From the NCBI RefSeq assembly GCF_018860665.1, contig NZ_JAHKPK010000002.1:19825-83824 (forward strand): a stretch of DNA of 64,000 bases, written 5' to 3'. This stretch comes from Pacificibacter marinus (GTDB lineage Bacteria > Pseudomonadota > Alphaproteobacteria > Rhodobacterales > Rhodobacteraceae). Each line of letters begins with the position of its first letter. Position 1 is the first letter of the stretch. A model generated the notes under the pieces. That model was not told where the DNA came from and did not search any database. It saw nothing but the letters and a program-made list of their open reading frames with translations. Shown piece after piece: positions 44,468-53,741 of this stretch. Position numbers and translations under genes: made by a program.

Positions 44468-45220
44468 ATGTTGAATTTGCGCAAATCACGGTACACTGTT
44501 CGCATCGCCAATGACCGCGAAGACATCGCAGCCGCCCAGCGCTTGCGGTACATGGCTTTCGTGTCCGAGGCGGGCGCGCAGCTGCGCGAAGATGGATTGG
44601 ACGCGGATGATTTTGACGCGTTGTGCCACCATGTTTTGATTGAAGACCGCAAATCTGGCCAGCTTGTCTGCTGTTTCCGGTTCTTGGACCTCAAAGACGG
44701 TGGCGATATCGGCAAAAGCTATTCCGCGCAGTATTATGGCTTGGACAGGCTTGCCACCTACAAAGGCCGTATGGTCGAGATGGGGCGTTTTTGCGTGCAT
44801 CCTGAATGGCGCGATGCCGATATTTTGCGCGTCGCTTGGGGGGCTATGACCACTTATGTCGATGATAATGCCGTGGATATGCTGTTTGGCTGTTCGTCTT
44901 TTCATGGCACCGATTGGGCTGTGCATGCTGACGCTTTGGCGATGCTCAAACACCGTCATTTGGGGCCAAAAGGCTTGTTACCCCATGTGAAAGCGCCCAA
45001 TGTGTTTAAATTTGCCGCACGTCTACGCCGCAAACCCAATGCGAAACGTGCCGCCTTGGCGATGCCGCCACTGTTAAAAACCTATCTGATGATGGGCGGC
45101 TGGGTGTCTGATCATGCTGTCGTGGACCGCGAGCTTGGCACCATGCATGTGTTCACTGGCGTGGAAATCAGTGCTATTCCGCCTGCGCGCAAAAAGCTGC
45201 TGCGCGCTGTTGCTGGGTGA
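44468..45220 (+). CDS. olsB: OlsB-type GNAT acyltransferase (ornithine lipid synthesis)
   Basis: A 250-residue protein starting MLNLRKSRYTVRIANDRED. RLRYMAFVSEAGAQL, GKSYSAQYYGLDRL, MVEMGRFCVHPEWRDADILR and MLFGCSSFHG are the blocks of the hemolysin/OlsB GNAT-like family. OlsB transfers 3-hydroxyacyl from ACP to ornithine, giving lyso-ornithine lipid. Usually an OlsA acyltransferase for the second step is next door; here the following gene is an ABC-F ATPase, so it must be elsewhere if present. The start is ATG 44468 rather than 44441 on family length. Confidence 0.82.
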   Translation: MLNLRKSRYTVRIANDREDIAAAQRLRYMAFVSEAGAQLREDGLDADDFDALCHHVLIEDRKSGQLVCCFRFLDLKDGGDIGKSYSAQYYGLDRLATYKGRMVEMGRFCVHPEWRDADILRVAWGAMTTYVDDNAVDMLFGCSSFHGTDWAVHADALAMLKHRHLGPKGLLPHVKAPNVFKFAARLRRKPNAKRAALAMPPLLKTYLMMGGWVSDHAVVDRELGTMHVFTGVEISAIPPARKKLLRAVAG

Positions 45221-45334
45221 TACCGAGTGTTTTCGCTACGGCGAACAGATGCCGTTGTTTAAAGTGGCAGGCTAAAACGGGTTCGCCGCGCAATCCCAGT
45301 TGACCTTTGTCAGCAAGCGCAGTAGCGGATTGCC

Positions 45335-47158
45335 ATGGCTAGAGCACCCTTACTTCAACTTTCCGGTATTTCCCTGACATTCGGCGGCGATCCGGTATTC
45401 GACAATCTTGATCTTGTGGTTCAACAAGGCGACCGTGTCGCTTTAGTGGGGCGCAATGGATCGGGGAAATCCACCTTGATGAAAGTCATGGCCGGACTGA
45501 TGGAGGCCGACCGCGGCACCCGTGTCCTTGGTCCTGGCACCACGGTGGGCTACATGGAGCAAGAGCCTAAGATGGAAGGCTTCACCACTTTGGGTGAATT
45601 CGCCGCATCCCAGCTTGATCCGATGGAAAGCTACAAGGTTGACATGGTCGCCGAAGGGTTGAAATTCAATCCAGAAGGCTTGATCGCCACCGCATCTGGC
45701 GGGGAACGTCGTCGCGCAGCTTTGGCTAAATTGCTGGCAGAAGCACCTGAATTGATGTTGCTGGACGAGCCGACCAACCACTTGGACGTGCAAGCCATCG
45801 CTTGGCTTGAAGAAGAATTGAAAACCACCCGCACGGCTTACGTGATCATTTCGCACGATAGGGCGTTTTTGAACCGTTTGACCAAGGCCACACTTTGGGT
45901 CGATCGTGGTCAAGTGCGCCGCCAAGAAGAGGGCTTTGAGGCCTTTGAAGCATGGCGTGATAAGTTGTGGGAAGAAGAAGACGAACAGCGCCACAAGTTG
46001 AACCGCAAGATCAAAGCCGAGGCCCGTTGGGCTGTTGAAGGCATCTCAGCGCGGCGCACACGTAACCAAGGTCGCGTGCGCGCTTTGCAAGATTTGCGGG
46101 CTGAAAAATCATCGCAGATTAATCGCCAAGGCACCGCTGCTATGGATTTAGAAGTGTCCGAAGTGTCGGGCAAGCGCGTGGTCGAGGCCATTGGCGTGTC
46201 CAAAGCCTTTGGCGACAAGCAGATCCTCAGCAATTTTGATATCAAAATTGGTCGCGGGGATCGTATCGCCTTTGTCGGGCCGAACGGTGTGGGCAAAACC
46301 ACTTTGTTGAAGATGCTCACAGGTGAAATTGAAGCCGATTCCGGCGAGATCAAACTGGGCACCAAGCTGGATGTGGCGATTTTCGACCAAACCCGCAGCA
46401 ATATCCGCGAGGACCTGACCCTGTGGGAAGCCTTGCTGTCTGAGAAAAATCTCACCGTCTCTGGTCGTGCCGATCAGATCATGGTGCGGGGGCATCCAAA
46501 ACATGTCGTCGGCTACCTCAAAGAATTCCTGTTTTCCGATTCCCAAGCCCGCGCGCCCGTATCAGCCCTGTCTGGCGGCGAAAAAGCGCGGTTGCTTTTG
46601 GCGAAAATTATGGCGAAGCCGTCCAACCTATTGGTGCTTGATGAGCCGACCAATGATTTGGACATCGAAACACTGGATTTGCTGCAAGAACTTTTGACAG
46701 AGTTTTCTGGCACTGTTTTGTTGGTCTCGCACGATCGTGATTTCATCGACCGTGTCGCCACGCAAACCATCGCCATGGAAGGTGACGGGCGGGCGACTGT
46801 TTATCCTGGTGGCTGGTCAGATTACCAACGCCAGCGCAAAGCCACAGCGCAACAAACGGCCACAACGGTCAATATGAAGTCCAAGCAAAAGGGATCCGCG
46901 AAAGCTGCCGAGCCAGCTCCTGCGCCCAAATCCAAGCTGTCGTTCACCGAAAAACACCGTTTGGAAGCTTTGCCCGCTGAGATCGAACGCATCGAAGCGG
47001 AAATCGCTAAACTGGGCGTTCTGATGGCTGATCCTAAGTTGTTCTCTGAACATCCGGCCAAATTCGCCAAGGCCACCGAAATGCTGGCAGAACGCCAAAC
47101 GGCCCTTGAGGCGGCTGAAGCAGAATGGATCGATTTGGAAGAGCGCAACGCAGGCTAA
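45335..47158 (+). CDS. ABC-F family ATPase, Uup type
   Basis: A 607-residue cytoplasmic protein with two ABC ATPase domains and no transmembrane segments. The first Walker A is GRNGSGKS (39-46), with signature SGGERRRAALAKLLAEAP and DEPTNHLD. The second has GPNGVGKTT, SGGEKARLLLAKIM and DEPTNDLD. The inter-domain linker is charged. A C-terminal coiled coil (about 540-600) follows a KP-rich spacer, as in Uup. Such proteins act on the ribosome or, for Uup, on branched DNA intermediates and ribosome assembly. Confidence 0.9.
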   Translation: MARAPLLQLSGISLTFGGDPVFDNLDLVVQQGDRVALVGRNGSGKSTLMKVMAGLMEADRGTRVLGPGTTVGYMEQEPKMEGFTTLGEFAASQLDPMESYKVDMVAEGLKFNPEGLIATASGGERRRAALAKLLAEAPELMLLDEPTNHLDVQAIAWLEEELKTTRTAYVIISHDRAFLNRLTKATLWVDRGQVRRQEEGFEAFEAWRDKLWEEEDEQRHKLNRKIKAEARWAVEGISARRTRNQGRVRALQDLRAEKSSQINRQGTAAMDLEVSEVSGKRVVEAIGVSKAFGDKQILSNFDIKIGRGDRIAFVGPNGVGKTTLLKMLTGEIEADSGEIKLGTKLDVAIFDQTRSNIREDLTLWEALLSEKNLTVSGRADQIMVRGHPKHVVGYLKEFLFSDSQARAPVSALSGGEKARLLLAKIMAKPSNLLVLDEPTNDLDIETLDLLQELLTEFSGTVLLVSHDRDFIDRVATQTIAMEGDGRATVYPGGWSDYQRQRKATAQQTATTVNMKSKQKGSAKAAEPAPAPKSKLSFTEKHRLEALPAEIERIEAEIAKLGVLMADPKLFSEHPAKFAKATEMLAERQTALEAAEAEWIDLEERNAG

Positions 47159-47213
47159 AAACCGCTTGCGATGCGCTAAAAATGGCCGATAAATTGCTCT
47201 AAAACCGCTCGAA

Positions 47214-47246
47214 TGTGCAGCCACTATGCAGTCACTGTGCAGAGAT
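47214..47246. repeat. Three tandem copies of an 11-base motif
   Basis: TGTGCAGCCAC (47214-47224), TATGCAGTCAC (47225-47235) and TGTGCAGAGAT (47236-47246) share the core T.TGCAG. One helical turn per repeat would put them on the same face of DNA. They lie about 150 bases upstream of the outer-membrane protein gene and could be a regulator array, though the copies are few and imperfect. Confidence 0.5.
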
Positions 47247-47394
47247 CGTCAGATCAAATTATTCTCACGTGACTGTGAACGATCCGCCTCTAGTCAATTG
47301 AAAAATAAAGTCTATCTCTCCGGCATAGACGCACAGAGCAAGACGCTTTGTGCCGACACTAAGGCCTCACTTAAGAGGCATACAGGAGATAACT

Positions 47395-47985
47395 ATGAAC
47401 CGTTTCGCATTTGCATTGGCATCCGCATCCACCCTCGCTTTGGCAACCCCTGCGCTCGCAGGCAGCTATGACGCTGCGCCTGTAGAAGCGCCCGTCGCTG
47501 TCGTTCCCGTTCAACAAGTCGCTAGCGCGGATTGGACTGGCTTTTACGGCGGTCTGTCCGCTGGCTATGGTTGGGGCGACGATGTTGCCGATGACGCTGA
47601 CGACGCAACATACGGCCTGTTCGGCGGCTACAACTATGACCTCGGTAACTGGGTTTTGGGCGGCGAACTTGAATACGCAAAAACAGATTTGGACAACGGT
47701 ACAGCTGCAATCGATGACATGACACGTTTGAAATTGCGTGCGGGTTATGACCTTGGCAAAGTTGTTGTCTACGGCATCGTCGGCGCAAACTATGCCAACG
47801 CGACCATCGGCGGAACAGATTATTCCGACACAGGCGTAAGCTACGGTCTGGGTGCGGATTACGCTTTGTCTGACGCAGTTGTTGCTGGTTTTGAAGTTTT
47901 GCAAAACGACTTCAACGAATTTGACGACAGTGGTTCTGATTTGTCAGCGACAACCGTGGGTGCCAAAGTTGCTTACCGCTTCTAA
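47395..47985 (+). CDS. Small outer-membrane beta-barrel protein (OmpA/Omp25-like)
   Basis: A 196-residue protein with a signal peptide MNRFAFALASASTLALATPALA cleaved before GSYDA. The mature part has DWTGFYGGLSAGYGWGDD and alternating hydrophobic beta-strands with Gly/Tyr/Asp turns, ending AKVAYRF with the C-terminal Phe expected for BAM recognition. It matches the porin-family/opacity-like 8-strand barrels of alphaproteobacteria. An acidic loop (DDVADDADDATYG) is present. Strong CAGGAG ribosome site. Single-gene transcript with its own terminator. Confidence 0.85.
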   Translation: MNRFAFALASASTLALATPALAGSYDAAPVEAPVAVVPVQQVASADWTGFYGGLSAGYGWGDDVADDADDATYGLFGGYNYDLGNWVLGGELEYAKTDLDNGTAAIDDMTRLKLRAGYDLGKVVVYGIVGANYANATIGGTDYSDTGVSYGLGADYALSDAVVAGFEVLQNDFNEFDDSGSDLSATTVGAKVAYRF

Positions 47986-48026
47986 AGCAGTTTTGGGATA
48001 AATATCTTACCCTGCAACACACATGG

Positions 48027-48055
48027 CCCTCGATCCTTTTTGGATCGGGGGTTTT
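48027..48055 (+). terminator. Rho-independent terminator after the outer-membrane protein gene
   Basis: CCCTCGATCC (48027-48036) pairs with GGATCGGGGG (48042-48051) with one G-T pair, loop TTTTT, followed by TTTTG. Ends the short transcript. Confidence 0.85.
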
Positions 48056-48187
48056 GCATTTTTACGTTGATCGACATTTTAAGTCTCGCCAAATCAAATG
48101 CAGAACTTCATGTGTGGTGAAACGATTTTGCGTGGCGATCATCATCGCGCGTCAATCTGCGCCCCTTGGCGCTGTGAGGACTTCGAA

Positions 48188-48616
48188 ATGAAAATTGTAA
48201 TCTATTCTCTTATTATCGCTTTTCTCGTTGCTTTGGCCTTTGTGCGATTGTCGCCTATGGTTGCGGATCGGTGGCATGTCGATCCATTTGAAATTGATCC
48301 TCCAAAGGCAGGCGGCGTGTTGCAGCGTTTTTCATCTCAAATGGGCGTGATCGCGACTTTGGAGGCGTATAAAGCTGTGGCTTTGGCGACACCGCGCACG
48401 GTTGTTTTGGCTGGCTCACCCTCTGAGGGGCGTATGTCGTTTGTCACACGCACAGCACTGTGGGGGTTCCCTGATGTCACGACGATTGCTGTGCGAGAGA
48501 CCTCAGAAGGTGTTGATGTCGCAATTTTTGCAAGGCTGCGCTTTGGCAAAAGTGATCTGGGTGTCAATGGAAAACGAGTGGCTGCGTGGCGCGCTGCGGT
48601 TGAAAACACGCAGTGA
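48188..48616 (+). CDS. DUF1499 family protein
   Basis: A 142-residue protein from the ATG of 48188, which has GAGGA upstream. An N-terminal signal-anchor (IVIYSLIIAFLVALAFVRL) is followed by a DUF1499-like domain containing WHVDPF, SRT-like TRTALWGFPDVTTIAV and FARLRFGKSDLGVNGKRV. Its function is unknown. It stands alone between the outer-membrane protein and prfA. Confidence 0.75.
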   Translation: MKIVIYSLIIAFLVALAFVRLSPMVADRWHVDPFEIDPPKAGGVLQRFSSQMGVIATLEAYKAVALATPRTVVLAGSPSEGRMSFVTRTALWGFPDVTTIAVRETSEGVDVAIFARLRFGKSDLGVNGKRVAAWRAAVENTQ

Positions 48617-48688
48617 TCTGCACGTATTTTATCGACTGATGGCCTTGGCCCCTTGACCCTGTGGCCGTGAGCGGGCAACACCTTTCCC

Positions 48689-49738
48689 ATGATACCAGAA
48701 GAACGCCTACATCAAATCACCCAGCGCTTTGAGTTTATCGAAGCATCCATGTCGACCGGAGAAGGCGATATCGTGGCTTTGGGCCGCGAATATGCCGAGC
48801 TGCGCCCCGTTGTGGATCAAGTCCGCGCCTATATTCAGGTCGCGCAAGATATTGAAGATGCGACAGCCATGTTGGATGACCCTGACATGAAAGAGCTCGC
48901 GGAATTGGAATTGCCCGATCTGAAGGCGCAATTGCCTGTCATCGAAGAGGCGTTGCAAATCGCGCTTTTGCCCAAAGATGCCGCCGACAATGGCTCGGCC
49001 ATCTTGGAAATTCGCCCCGGCACCGGTGGCGATGAAGCGGGGCTTTTCGCAGGTGACCTGTTGCGCATGTATCAACGCTATGCGGAAAATATGAAATGGA
49101 AATTCGACATCATCGAGCTGTCTGAGGGTGAGCTGGGCGGTGTTAAATCTGTCACCGCCAACGTGGTTGGCGATGGTGTTTTTGCGCGGATGAAATTCGA
49201 ATCTGGCGTGCACCGTGTGCAACGTGTGCCTGAAACCGAAAGTGGCGGACGTGTGCACACTTCTGCGGCCACTGTCGCGGTTTTGCCCGAAGCCAAAGAT
49301 GTTGATATCGACATTCAACCGAATGACATTCGCATCGATACCATGCGGGCCTCAGGGGCAGGCGGTCAGCACGTGAACACCACAGATTCCGCTGTGCGGA
49401 TCACCCACTTGCCCACGGGCATCATTGTTGTATCGGCTGAGAAATCCCAGCACCGCAACCGCGAGATCGCGATGAATGTACTCAAAGCCCGTTTGTATGA
49501 CATGGAGCGGCAAAAAATTCATGACGAACGCTCAGCGGATCGCAAATCTCAGGTTGGTTCCGGTGATCGTTCGGAACGCATTCGCACCTATAATTTCCCG
49601 CAAGGCCGTTTGTCTGACCATCGGATCAATCTGACGCTTTATAAATTGGATGCGGTTATGGGCGGCGATTTGGACGAAATCATTGATGCCTTGATTTCCG
49701 ATCATCAAGCCACGCTTTTGGCTGAGATGGGTCAATAG
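48689..49738 (+). CDS. prfA: Peptide chain release factor 1
   Basis: A 349-residue class I release factor. GGQ at 225-227 (in [18 protein letters not shown]) triggers peptide release. The stop-codon recognition domain around residues 100-200 has the [22 protein letters not shown] context typical of RF1, not RF2. It reads UAA and UAG. prmC, which methylates its GGQ glutamine, begins five bases downstream. Confidence 0.97.
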   Translation: MIPEERLHQITQRFEFIEASMSTGEGDIVALGREYAELRPVVDQVRAYIQVAQDIEDATAMLDDPDMKELAELELPDLKAQLPVIEEALQIALLPKDAADNGSAILEIRPGTGGDEAGLFAGDLLRMYQRYAENMKWKFDIIELSEGELGGVKSVTANVVGDGVFARMKFESGVHRVQRVPETESGGRVHTSAATVAVLPEAKDVDIDIQPNDIRIDTMRASGAGGQHVNTTDSAVRITHLPTGIIVVSAEKSQHRNREIAMNVLKARLYDMERQKIHDERSADRKSQVGSGDRSERIRTYNFPQGRLSDHRINLTLYKLDAVMGGDLDEIIDALISDHQATLLAEMGQ

Positions 49739-49743
49739 GCCTC

Positions 49744-50595
49744 GTGCAGGTGGCAGTGCAACAGGCGCTTGTTTTGGCTGCGCGGCGTATGACTGAGGCG
49801 GGTATCGATGGGGCTGCGCGCGATGCGCGTGTCCTGATGGCGCATGTTTTGCAGATCGACGCCAGCCGGATCACTTTGGTTGCGCCTGATATGTTGAACA
49901 TTGATGCTAAGACGGCATTTGACGCCTGCATCACACGTCGCATTGCACGTGAACCTGTCAGTCACATTTTGGGACGCCGCAGTTTCTATGGCCGTGATTT
50001 CACAGTCACGCCCGATGTACTTGATCCGCGACCTGAGACTGAAATTTTGATTGCCGAGGCCTTATCGCAGCCGTTTTCGTCTGTATTAGACATGGGGGTT
50101 GGCTCTGGCGCTATTGTGCTGAGTTTGTTGGCAGAGCAGCCCTTGGCCAAAGGGCAGGGCAGCGATCTATCCGAAAAGGCGCTTGCTGTCGCGCAAGACA
50201 ATGCCGACCAATTGGGGCTAAGCAATCGCGTGAGCTTCACCCAATCCGACTGGTTTGAACCTATCACCGGCCTGTTCGATCTGATTGTCTCTAACCCGCC
50301 TTATATCGCGCTGGATGAAATGCCTGATCTGTCACCTGAACTGTCGTTTGAGCCCCGTATGGCCCTGACCGACGAGGCGGACGGCTTACAAGCTTATCGC
50401 ATTATCACCGCAGGCGCTCTGGCGCATTTGCGGCCGCGTGGGCGGATATTGCTTGAAATTGGCCCGACCCAAGGAGCCGCTGTCGCCGATATGCTTTTGG
50501 TGCAAGGGTTTAAAGCGGTGCGGATCGTGCCTGATCTTGATGGTCGTGATCGCGTTGTTTGTGCTGTGGCCCCTCAATCAAATTCGACACAATAA
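49744..50595 (+). CDS. prmC: Release-factor glutamine N5-methyltransferase
   Basis: A 283-residue SAM-dependent methyltransferase. The SAM-binding DMGVGSGAIVLSLL and the catalytic NPPY at 184-187 (SNPPYIALDEMPDL) are present, with FEPRMALTDEADGL following. It methylates the GGQ glutamine of RF1/RF2. The start is GTG at 49744, five bases after prfA; several in-frame GTGs follow, so the exact start may vary by a few codons. Confidence 0.94.
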   Translation: MQVAVQQALVLAARRMTEAGIDGAARDARVLMAHVLQIDASRITLVAPDMLNIDAKTAFDACITRRIAREPVSHILGRRSFYGRDFTVTPDVLDPRPETEILIAEALSQPFSSVLDMGVGSGAIVLSLLAEQPLAKGQGSDLSEKALAVAQDNADQLGLSNRVSFTQSDWFEPITGLFDLIVSNPPYIALDEMPDLSPELSFEPRMALTDEADGLQAYRIITAGALAHLRPRGRILLEIGPTQGAAVADMLLVQGFKAVRIVPDLDGRDRVVCAVAPQSNSTQ

Positions 50596-50883
50596 GGAAA
50601 ACATTAGGATTTCACCGCTACTTTGGGGTTTATTGGCCCCATTGTCCTTTAAATAGGGCCATTTCACACAAAACGACTTGTAAAAAAATACCAATCATGT
50701 TTACTCACACATGCGCAGGATGGGATTGGTTCCCACTCGCAGTCACCCAAAACTCTGCCGGTGCTCATCTTGGATCCTTTGGACCCAATGCAGCTTAAGC
50801 AGCGTTACGGGCCAGTTTATAGGCCAAATTTTAGGCAAGCCGGGCCAAAGATCCGGCGCAAATAGGCGCGAAAGTCAAAACAT

Positions 50884-51642
50884 ATGAGATCTTCGAAAAA
50901 TCGTTCGCGGTCAAAGCCGAACAATCGCAACAACAACCGCTCTGCGACCAATATCGTCAACCGGACTTATGACAGTTCGGGGCCAGAGGGAAAAGTGCGC
51001 GGCACCCCGCAACAGATCATCGAAAAATACAATCAACTGGCGCGCGATGCACAGTTGAGCAATGACCGCGTTGCCGCTGAAAACTTTCAGCAGCACGCAG
51101 AGCATTACACCCGTTTGCTTGGGGCCGCTCAAAAAGAGATTGAGGCGCAGCGCGAGCAACAAGAACGTGAACAACAAGAGCGTCGTGACCGCCAAGAGGC
51201 CGAACGCCTTGAACGCGCAGCGCGTGCAGAACGCAACGGTGAACGTACCGACCGCAGTGAACGCTCTGATCAAAATGAACGTGCCGAACAGGGGGATCGC
51301 CCTGAGCGTTCCGAACGCCCTGCGCGCCGTCCACGCAACGATAACAATGACACGAACGCGACAGAGACCCCTCGCGCTGCTGCTATTCCTGGTGAAGGCG
51401 ATCAGCCTGATATTTCGGCACCAGCAACGGTCGCTGTTGTCGAGGCTCCAGCAGACGACACAGACACTGGTCTTGTGGCAACACCTGAAGAAGCTCCAAA
51501 GCCGAAACGCGCACGCGCACCACGTAAACCGCGCGCCCCACGTGCGCCAAAAGCGGATGCCGCTGCCGAGCCTAAGGTTGAAAAACAGGCCAAAGATAAA
51601 GCTGAAGAAGCGCCAAAGCCCACTGGAGAAGCCGCTGAATAA
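50884..51642 (+). CDS. DUF4167 domain protein, highly charged
   Basis: A 252-residue protein. The N-terminal DUF4167 part (about residues 20-90) has RTYDSSGPEGKVRGTPQQI and DRVAAENFQQHAEHYTRLL. The rest is low-complexity: Gln/Glu/Arg-rich repeats of about 60 residues, then an Ala/Lys/Pro-rich tail with RAPRKPRAPRAPK. DUF4167 follows prfA-prmC in many alphaproteobacteria. Function unknown; the basic, Arg-rich composition suggests RNA or ribosome association. It is 288 bases after prmC and may have its own promoter. Confidence 0.85.
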   Translation: MRSSKNRSRSKPNNRNNNRSATNIVNRTYDSSGPEGKVRGTPQQIIEKYNQLARDAQLSNDRVAAENFQQHAEHYTRLLGAAQKEIEAQREQQEREQQERRDRQEAERLERAARAERNGERTDRSERSDQNERAEQGDRPERSERPARRPRNDNNDTNATETPRAAAIPGEGDQPDISAPATVAVVEAPADDTDTGLVATPEEAPKPKRARAPRKPRAPRAPKADAAAEPKVEKQAKDKAEEAPKPTGEAAE

Positions 51643-51666
51643 GCGACCGGTCTTTGTCTAAGTTAT

Positions 51667-51696
51667 AAAAGCCCGCCATATTTGGCGGGCTTTTTT
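51667..51696. terminator. Terminator after DUF4167 gene
   Basis: AAAAGCCCGCCA (51667-51678) pairs perfectly with TGGCGGGCTTTT (51683-51694), loop TATT, with six Ts on the right. The A-rich left flank gives Ts on the opposite strand, though rsmA ends over 200 bases away. Confidence 0.92.
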
Positions 51697-51912
51697 ATGC
51701 GATGTTTGAACTGAGGGCAGATTGCTTCACGGTTATTGTTTTTCTTTACAGATGACAGCCATCGGCACCATCGCTGAGGGATGCAGACTTTACGTGGTGA
51801 ATTAGGGCACGACCTCGGGTTGGCCTTATTCGGATTTAATTTTTCAATCGACGCACCGAAAATCGCAGCGCCGATGACAATTGGCACTGGATCGAACTCG
51901 TGGTGAATTGCC

Positions 51913-52755
51913 TTAAGATTTGGCGATTTCGCGTGCCAAAGCGCACCAGCCTTCCAGCGGCACCTGTTCGGCTCGATCGGTGGGCTTGATGCCGGCAGCG
52001 TTCAAGTGGTCCTCGATCTCAGGTTTGACGCCTTTCAAAGAGGCGCGCAGCATTTTGCGACGCTGATTAAATCCTGCGGCGACAATACGCTCAAGCACTT
52101 TGGCATCCGCTTCAAAACGCGGTTTTTCCAACGCTTCAAAATGCACCACCGCAGAATGAATTTTGGGGGGTGGGGTAAAGGCCTCTGGTGGCAGTTCCAT
52201 AACCAAGCGCGGATTGGTGCGCCATTGACTTAAGATTGCTAGACGCCCGTAGGTTTTATTGCCTGGTTTTGCAACAATGCGGTTGGCGACTTCGCGTTGA
52301 AACATCAATGTCAATGACGCCCAGTAGGGCGGCCATGCGGGCGGCGTCAACCAGCGCACCAACAATTCAGTGCCCACATTATAGGGCAGGTTCGACACAA
52401 TGCGCACGGGCGCGGTGAGTTGCTCAAGCGGATTGATTTCTAAGGCGTCGGCATTGATCACTTCTAAACGCCCCGGATAGGCGGCAGAAATTTCGGCCAA
52501 AGGCCCCATGGCACGGCTGTCTTTTTCAACGGCCAAAACTTTACGTGCGCCTTCGGCCAGCAACCCGCGGGTCAAACCACCAGGGCCGGGGCCAACTTCA
52601 AGCACATCACATTTGGTCAGATCGCCGGCTTGGCGCGCGATCTTGGATGTGAGATTGAGATCGAGCAAAAAGTTTTGCCCCAAAGACTTTTTGGGTACCA
52701 AATTATGGGCTTGCAACACATCGCGCAGGGGCGGAAGCCCATCGAAACTTTTCAT
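51913..52755 (-). CDS. rsmA: 16S rRNA dimethyladenosine transferase
   Basis: A 280-residue Ksg[15 protein letters not shown] (22-35), the SAM motif LEVGPGPGG (52-60) and NLPY at 122-125 are diagnostic. It dimethylates two adjacent adenines near the 3' end of 16S rRNA. The start at 52755 overlaps the pdxA stop by four bases; last gene of the lpt/surA/pdxA operon. The pairing with pdxA is widespread. Confidence 0.96.
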   Translation of the reverse strand: MKSFDGLPPLRDVLQAHNLVPKKSLGQNFLLDLNLTSKIARQAGDLTKCDVLEVGPGPGGLTRGLLAEGARKVLAVEKDSRAMGPLAEISAAYPGRLEVINADALEINPLEQLTAPVRIVSNLPYNVGTELLVRWLTPPAWPPYWASLTLMFQREVANRIVAKPGNKTYGRLAILSQWRTNPRLVMELPPEAFTPPPKIHSAVVHFEALEKPRFEADAKVLERIVAAGFNQRRKMLRASLKGVKPEIEDHLNAAGIKPTDRAEQVPLEGWCALAREIAKS

Positions 52756-53741
52756 GATTTGGGTCCTTGAGCGCTGCGCGCAGCCATGTCCCACGCCATA
52801 TCCAGCGCGGCAATGAGAGATGTGGGATTGGCGATGCCTTGGCCTGCGATGTCCATCGCCGTGCCGTGATCGGGCGAGGTCCGAATGAAAGGCAGGCCGA
52901 GTGTGACGTTCACGCCGCCGTCGAAATCGATGGTCTTGATCGGGATAAGCGCTTGGTCATGATAGGCGCAGATCGCCACATCATAACCCGCACGGGCGCG
53001 AGCGTGGAACATGGTGTCAGGGGGCATAGGGCCTTTCAGATCAAAGCCATCGCCACGCATCCGCGTGATCAGCGCTGTCATCCAATCGCGTTCCTCATGC
53101 CCCATCGCGCCACCTTCGCCAGCGTGAGGGTTTAGCCCAGCGATGGCGATACGGGGGGCTGTGATCCCCCAATGCCGCGCCAAATCATGAGCGGTAATGC
53201 GGATGGTGTCTTCTAGAACTTTGGGGGTGAACTGCGTCGGCACGTCTTTAAGCGCGATATGGATGGTCGCAGGCACGACACGTAATTCTGGGCAAGCCAA
53301 CATCATGACGACATGATCTGTGTTGCCAAGGGCCGCCAGATATTCGGTGTGACCGGGATAAGGAAAACCAGCCCCGTCTTTTAGAATTTTTTTGTGAATA
53401 GGGGCTGTGCACATCGCGCTGGCTTGACCCGATTGCACCAGTTGTGCAGCGCGCGCAATCACATCGATCACCCCTTGGGCGTTGGAGAAATTGGCCTCTC
53501 CGGGCACGGCTGGCGCAGCAAAGGCATGGCAAAGAACCGGCAAAATGCCCTTGGGAATGTTAAACGTGTCTTGCGGCTGCGCAATTTCTGCGAAAGGCGT
53601 GCCCGCAGGCAGATGCCGAGGATCGCCGATCCAAAAGAAGGGCACGCGCCCTTGCATCAAATGCGCGGCTTTGATCGCAACTTCGGGGCCAACACCTGCG
53701 GGTTCACCACAGGTGAGGGCAATGGGGGGCACTTGGGTCAT
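52752..53741 (-). CDS. pdxA: 4-hydroxythreonine-4-phosphate dehydrogenase
   Basis: A 329-residue metal- and NAD-dependent dehydrogenase. [14 protein letters not shown] near the N-terminus and the metal-binding histidines in [15 protein letters not shown] and [10 protein letters not shown] are present, with [19 protein letters not shown] near the end. It is the oxidative step of de novo pyridoxal phosphate synthesis. Overlaps surA (upstream) and rsmA (downstream) by four bases each. Confidence 0.96.
   Translation of the reverse strand: MTQVPPIALTCGEPAGVGPEVAIKAAHLMQGRVPFFWIGDPRHLPAGTPFAEIAQPQDTFNIPKGILPVLCHAFAAPAVPGEANFSNAQGVIDVIARAAQLVQSGQASAMCTAPIHKKILKDGAGFPYPGHTEYLAALGNTDHVVMMLACPELRVVPATIHIALKDVPTQFTPKVLEDTIRITAHDLARHWGITAPRIAIAGLNPHAGEGGAMGHEERDWMTALITRMRGDGFDLKGPMPPDTMFHARARAGYDVAICAYHDQALIPIKTIDFDGGVNVTLGLPFIRTSPDHGTAMDIAGQGIANPTSLIAALDMAWDMAARSAQGPKS

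Noticed and set aside
51793-51909. Direct repeat CGTGGTGAATT (51793-51803 and 51899-51909) after the DUF4167 terminator
   Set aside because: Only 11 bases, no flanking mobile-element features; probably chance or a minor duplication remnant.
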